7,834 bases of DNA, taken from the NCBI GenBank assembly GCA_023135015.1, contig JAGLTZ010000076.1:1-7834 (forward strand). Direction: 5' to 3'. The notes under the pieces were generated by a model. The model saw only the letters and a program-made list of their open reading frames with translations, was not told the DNA's origin and did not search any database. Both the position numbers and the translations under genes were made by a program. Below are positions 4,956 to 7,834 of the stretch, piece by piece. This DNA comes from Candidatus Latescibacterota bacterium. GTDB taxonomy: Bacteria > Blakebacterota > Blakebacteria > Blakebacterales > Blakebacteraceae. Positions within the stretch are counted from its first letter, which is position 1. Every line of letters begins with the position of its first letter.

Positions 4956-7834
4956 ATGCATAAATTTGATACTCTCTGGTTCCGGTCACGCAGCCGAACC
5001 AGGAAAGCCTTTTCGTGTGCCCTTTTGACCTTTGTACTCAGCGGGGCCGCTGTATCACCTCTTCAAGCCCAGGGTGGCTTCTACTCAACAGGGAACATGG
5101 ACACGGCCCGACGAGACCATATGGCAGTGCAATTGAACGACGGGAAGGTGTTGATCGTAGGGTGGACTACCCAGATAGCCGAACTGTACGATCCAACAAC
5201 AGAAACGTTCACCAACGCCGACACGACCGTATATGAGCACGTTCAGGGGGCTACCGCCACCCTCCTCCAGAATGGCAAAGTGCTGCTCGTAGGAGGAACA
5301 TACGACGGCGCGATTACCGCAGAACTCTACGACCCGGTAACCGGGCAGTTTACTGCGACCGACAGTTTAAATTACGAACACCAATATCACTCGGCGACAC
5401 TGCTACAGAATGGCAAGGTTCTGATCGCCGGAGGACGGTATGTAACCCCCGATTCCTCTCATTCAAAGTGCGAGTTATACGATCCGGCGACCGGTACATT
5501 CACTCCTACAGCCGGCGACTTGAATATAGACCGGAACGGTCACGCCGCTGTACTTCTCAGTGATGGAAAGGTGCTTATCGCCGGCGGCTCACGGACAACC
5601 ACCCCAGGCTCCGGAATTCCATTGGATAGTGCCGAACTGTATGATCCCGCATCGGATTCTTTTACACTCACGGGAAACATGGCTGAGTCCAGGATCAACC
5701 ACACAGCTACTCTGCTTAATGATGGGACCGTACTTGTCACTGGTCGGGCTACCGGTAATACGGCCGATATCTATGATCCTTCCTCAGGCACCTTTTCAGC
5801 GACTGGGAATATGTCCTACGACCGGCGTTCCCACACAGCCATGCGCCTGCCTGATGGAAGGGTATTGATTGCAGGAGGTGTCTCCGGCTCCGGCACGTTG
5901 GATACTGCGGAATTGTATGATCCTTCAACAGGCACCTTCATAACTGCAGGTAGCCTGTCCACAGCAAGGCAGCAGCACACCGCAACTCTACTGCCAAATG
6001 GAGAGGTTCTGATTGCCGGAGGACATACAGGGACGACTGAAACGAGCTCAGCAGAACACTTCACTTTGGCACCATCGATATCTATCTACCAGCCGACGGG
6101 TATACAGAGCGGTAACACGAAGATCTCTTTTGTCATTGCAGATCCTGAGAGCAGTGTTGTCGGCCTGCTCGTAGAAGGCTCAGACGACGATGGAGTTACC
6201 TGGAACAACCTGTCTGTAACCGGAGATACTACCGGCATTACATCTGCGAACTACGACAGCAGCATCGTATGGCTTTCGGGCACTGATTTACCAGACCAGG
6301 AACTGTGGAACGGTATGCTGCGTATCACCCCCCACGATAGAGGAAGCTCAGGTACGGCCGATACCACATACATAGATCTTGATAACCAGGTACCCCAGTG
6401 GGTGGAGGCCGAGGGGATCGAAGGGGATAGTACGGTTACATTCTGGTTCAACGAACTGGTGGTCGACTCCACTGCGACGAATACATCCAATATCACCCTT
6501 TCGGGTGGCCTGACCATCGCCAGCATCTCGGTTTACGAGAGCTGGACCGAGACGACAGAGAAGGACTCGATGACCACAGCTAAAGGCTGGGCGGCTGGCG
6601 CAGTCATCGACGGTGAGTTCTACGTGATCGGTGGGTATACCGGCAGCTACCTCAACACACTACTGGCCTACGACCCTGATACAGACAGCTGGACCACGAA
6701 GGCCTCTATGCCGACCGCCAGAAGAAGTCCGGTTGCCGGGGTCATTGACGGTAAACTCTATGTAGCAGGCGGGTATAAAGGCAGCTACCTCAGCACGCTC
6801 GAAGTCTATGACCCGTCGACCGACAGCTGGACAACAAAGACTCCGATGACTACTGCCAGAGAAGATGCAGCTGGCGGGGTCATCAATGGCAGACTCTATG
6901 TAGCTGGCGGTGACAATGGCACCTCCGTTGGTCTGGTTGAATCCTACGACCCAGCAACCGACAGCTGGACGATGCAGACTTCAATGCCAACTCTCACTTA
7001 CGAGGGGGCTTCCGGAGTTATCGATGGAAAGCTCTATGTAGCCGGAGGATGGACCACAAGTCTCAGCAACAACCTGTTGGTCTACGACCCGGCAACCGAC
7101 AGCTGGTCATCAAAGGCTAATATGCCGACCGCCAGGCGCGACGCCGAGGCCGGTGTAATCGGGGGGAAGCTCTACGTAGCCGGCGGGTATGGCAGCAGCG
7201 GCTATCTCGACAAGCTTGAAGTCTACGACCCTGCATCTGACAACTGGACATCGAAGACGTCGATACCTGCACCATTGCGGGCTCCGGCAACCGGCGTCAT
7301 TGACAATATGCTCTATGCGGCCGGGGGACACGACGGTACCAGCCTGAGAGGCATTCTGGTGGTCTATGACCCGCAGGACTGCTTTGACGCTGAACTGACC
7401 AGCGGCCAGACACTGCCTTCGACGACGATACCGGTTACATTATCCGCCTTCAATATTCAGGACCCTTACGGTAACACCGCTACAACACTCGACAAGACAT
7501 TCTACCCACAAGAAGAGGGTCCATCCCCTTTCCAGCCCTCTATCTACATGTACCAACCCGATGGGCGTCAGAGTGGAAACGTTACGGTCGCCTACGAGAT
7601 CTCCGACGACGACAGCAGCCAGGTTGGCCTACTCGTCGAATACTCAACGGATGGAAGGACTACGTGGCAGGCGGCATCGGTTACGAGTGACACATCGGAT
7701 ATCAATTTCAGCAATTACGAGAGCGACCTGGTCTGGGCATCGGGTTCGGATCTGAACAACCAGGCTGTAGATGACGTGCAGCTCCGGGTCACACCTTACG
7801 ATTCAGGTGGATGGGGTACGGCGGACATAGTCTC
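4956..7834 (+). CDS. Giant secreted double-Kelch-propeller / Ig-like protein (3' end outside window)
   Basis: The frame is open from the ATG at 4956 to the last base: 959 full codons and no stop. A signal peptide covers about residues 1-38 (basic n-region, core ALLTFVLSGAAV, cleavage LQA|Q). Domains in order: Kelch propeller 1 (41-372, seven repeats), Ig-like module A1 (373-478), first half of an SbsA-like Ig domain (479-528), Kelch propeller 2 (529-806, six repeats), second half of the SbsA-like domain (808-851), and Ig-like module A2 (861 onward, cut by the window edge). The protein should be exported and act at or outside the cell surface. Kelch propellers are binding platforms or galactose-oxidase-like folds; I see no catalytic signature. 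The ribosome-binding site is weak (GAGAAAG at 4944-4950). It follows the cohesin lipoprotein by 28 bp and is probably co-transcribed. The complete protein may be much larger; a sorting or dockerin domain could lie beyond the window. Confidence 0.92.
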   Translation, partial: MHKFDTLWFRSRSRTRKAFSCALLTFVLSGAAVSPLQAQGGFYSTGNMDTARRDHMAVQLNDGKVLIVGWTTQIAELYDPTTETFTNADTTVYEHVQGATATLLQNGKVLLVGGTYDGAITAELYDPVTGQFTATDSLNYEHQYHSATLLQNGKVLIAGGRYVTPDSSHSKCELYDPATGTFTPTAGDLNIDRNGHAAVLLSDGKVLIAGGSRTTTPGSGIPLDSAELYDPASDSFTLTGNMAESRINHTATLLNDGTVLVTGRATGNTADIYDPSSGTFSATGNMSYDRRSHTAMRLPDGRVLIAGGVSGSGTLDTAELYDPSTGTFITAGSLSTARQQHTATLLPNGEVLIAGGHTGTTETSSAEHFTLAPSISIYQPTGIQSGNTKISFVIADPESSVVGLLVEGSDDDGVTWNNLSVTGDTTGITSANYDSSIVWLSGTDLPDQELWNGMLRITPHDRGSSGTADTTYIDLDNQVPQWVEAEGIEGDSTVTFWFNELVVDSTATNTSNITLSGGLTIASISVYESWTETTEKDSMTTAKGWAAGAVIDGEFYVIGGYTGSYLNTLLAYDPDTDSWTTKASMPTARRSPVAGVIDGKLYVAGGYKGSYLSTLEVYDPSTDSWTTKTPMTTAREDAAGGVINGRLYVAGGDNGTSVGLVESYDPATDSWTMQTSMPTLTYEGASGVIDGKLYVAGGWTTSLSNNLLVYDPATDSWSSKANMPTARRDAEAGVIGGKLYVAGGYGSSGYLDKLEVYDPASDNWTSKTSIPAPLRAPATGVIDNMLYAAGGHDGTSLRGILVVYDPQDCFDAELTSGQTLPSTTIPVTLSAFNIQDPYGNTATTLDKTFYPQEEGPSPFQPSIYMYQPDGRQSGNVTVAYEISDDDSSQVGLLVEYSTDGRTTWQAASVTSDTSDINFSNYESDLVWASGSDLNNQAVDDVQLRVTPYDSGGWGTADIV
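5076..6071 (+). repeat. Seven Kelch repeats (propeller 1, LLxDGKVLIAGG subtype)
   Basis: Seven blades are readable. The DGKVLI-like core of successive blades starts at 5145, 5277, 5415, 5568, 5727, 5859 and 6003, giving spacings of 44 to 53 residues. The usual blade reads HTATLL, GKVLIAGG, AELYDP and TGTF. Blade 1 has VGW and blade 5 has TGR in place of the Gly-Gly. The last blade lacks its outer strand after SAEHFTLA, and the first residues after the signal peptide (GFYSTGNM) match that strand. The ring thus closes between N- and C-terminus, as in complete propellers. Confidence 0.88.
6072..6389 (+). repeat. Ig-like module A, copy 1
   Basis: Residues 373-478 begin PSISIYQPTG and carry QSGN, an I-x-D-x-x-SS turn, VGLLVE, a TW, the SVTxDT strand, VWxSGxDL, LRxTPxD and a GTAD strand ending in LDNQ. 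The same order of motifs recurs at 7536 onward. About half of the residues in the overlapping part are identical by eye. The fold is inferred to be an all-beta sandwich. I recognise the SGD/N...EYSxDGGxTW...GTAD pattern from long surface proteins of uncultured bacteria but cannot name a family with certainty. Confidence 0.75.
6390..7508 (+). other. SbsA-like Ig domain split by an inserted Kelch propeller
   Basis: The first half (6390-6539, residues 479-528) reads like the start of an SbsA/Big-type Ig domain: VTFWFNELVV, a DST...NTSNITLSGGL strand and SISV. The second half (7377-7508, residues 808-851) reads like the end of the same domain: TIPVTLSAFNIQD, PYGN, then a DKTFYP strand. Neither half is complete alone. 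The propeller at 6540-7373 sits exactly between them. The split reading is inference from motif order. Confidence 0.6.
6540..7373 (+). repeat. Six Kelch repeats (propeller 2, VIDGKLYVAGG subtype), tandem 138-bp units
   Basis: Six blades carry GVIDGKLYVAGG, YDPxTDSW and MPTAR motifs. Unit starts (the codon before V-I-D/N-G) are at 6600, 6738, 6876, 7014, 7152 and 7293: four exact 138-bp periods and one of 141. The last blade lacks its SWTxKxxM strand, which is supplied by SWTETTEKDSM at residues 529-539, so the ring closes and is complete. The DNA is also repetitive: ACCGACAGCTGG recurs at 6819, 6957 and 7095, and ATGCCGACCGCCAG at 6708 and 7122 (three periods apart). This suggests fairly recent amplification of units. 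Confidence 0.9.
7536..7834 (+). repeat. Ig-like module A, copy 2 (truncated by window end)
   Basis: Residues 861-959 repeat the motif order of the module at 6072-6389: PSIYMYQPDG, QSGN, DDDSSQVGLLVE, TW, SVTSDT, VWASGSDL, LRVTPYD and GTAD. It follows the second half of the split Ig domain directly. This suggests the gene is built from alternating propeller/Ig units and that another unit may follow. Confidence 0.75.

Noticed and set aside
5560..5868. A 102-codon open frame on + within the Kelch protein, with other short frames nearby on both strands
   Set aside because: These are out of phase with the continuous frame starting at 4956, which carries clear Kelch repeats. The short products show no domain.
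6600..7373. CRISPR array or non-coding satellite, because of the regular 138-bp repeats
   Set aside because: The repeats are in frame, encode Kelch blades and have no spacer-like unique segments between short identical repeats.

Overview
The window is a gene-dense stretch of an uncultured-looking Gram-negative bacterium. It holds six same-strand genes, all on +, and the first and last run off the window edges. Several features point to a Gram-negative cell: three exported proteins with cleavable signal peptides, a lipoprotein with a clear lipobox, and a PEGA protein with a CsgG-like N-terminus. The mix of a PEGA protein, a cohesin lipoprotein and a giant Kelch/Ig-like protein is typical of FCB-group and related candidate phyla (KSB1, Latescibacteria, Zixibacteria, Marinimicrobia). 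This placement is a guess from protein style; there is no marker gene.

Left part (1-2246): the C-terminal third of a PLP-dependent threonine dehydratase/serine racemase-type enzyme is followed by a COG3375-type GNAT acyltransferase. A secreted class A beta-lactamase-like serine hydrolase comes next; it keeps SxxK, SDN and KTG but has an enlarged omega-loop region and no Glu at the usual general-base position. The spacing is tight (38 bp, or a 4-bp overlap with an alternative TTG start, then 27 bp), so this looks like one transcription unit. It is probably concerned with amino acid or peptide metabolism.

Boundary (2247-2343): this 97-bp gap is the longest non-coding stretch. It contains a long imperfect hairpin that may end the first unit. 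I could not find a convincing promoter for the second unit.

Right part (2344-7834): three envelope or exported genes are packed with gaps of 4 and 28 bp. The first is a CsgG-like/3xPEGA protein with two C-terminal membrane helices. The second is a lipoprotein with an Ig-like and a cohesin domain. The third is a very large secreted protein, open from 4956 to the window end (959 codons seen, no stop). It has a signal peptide, a seven-bladed Kelch propeller, an Ig-like module, and a second, six-bladed Kelch propeller of a different subtype. That second propeller appears to be inserted inside an SbsA-like Ig domain and is followed by a second copy of the Ig-like module. The three genes are plausibly a co-expressed cell-surface set, but no function can be assigned from sequence alone.

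There are no RNA genes, CRISPR arrays, insertion sequences or attachment sites that I can support.
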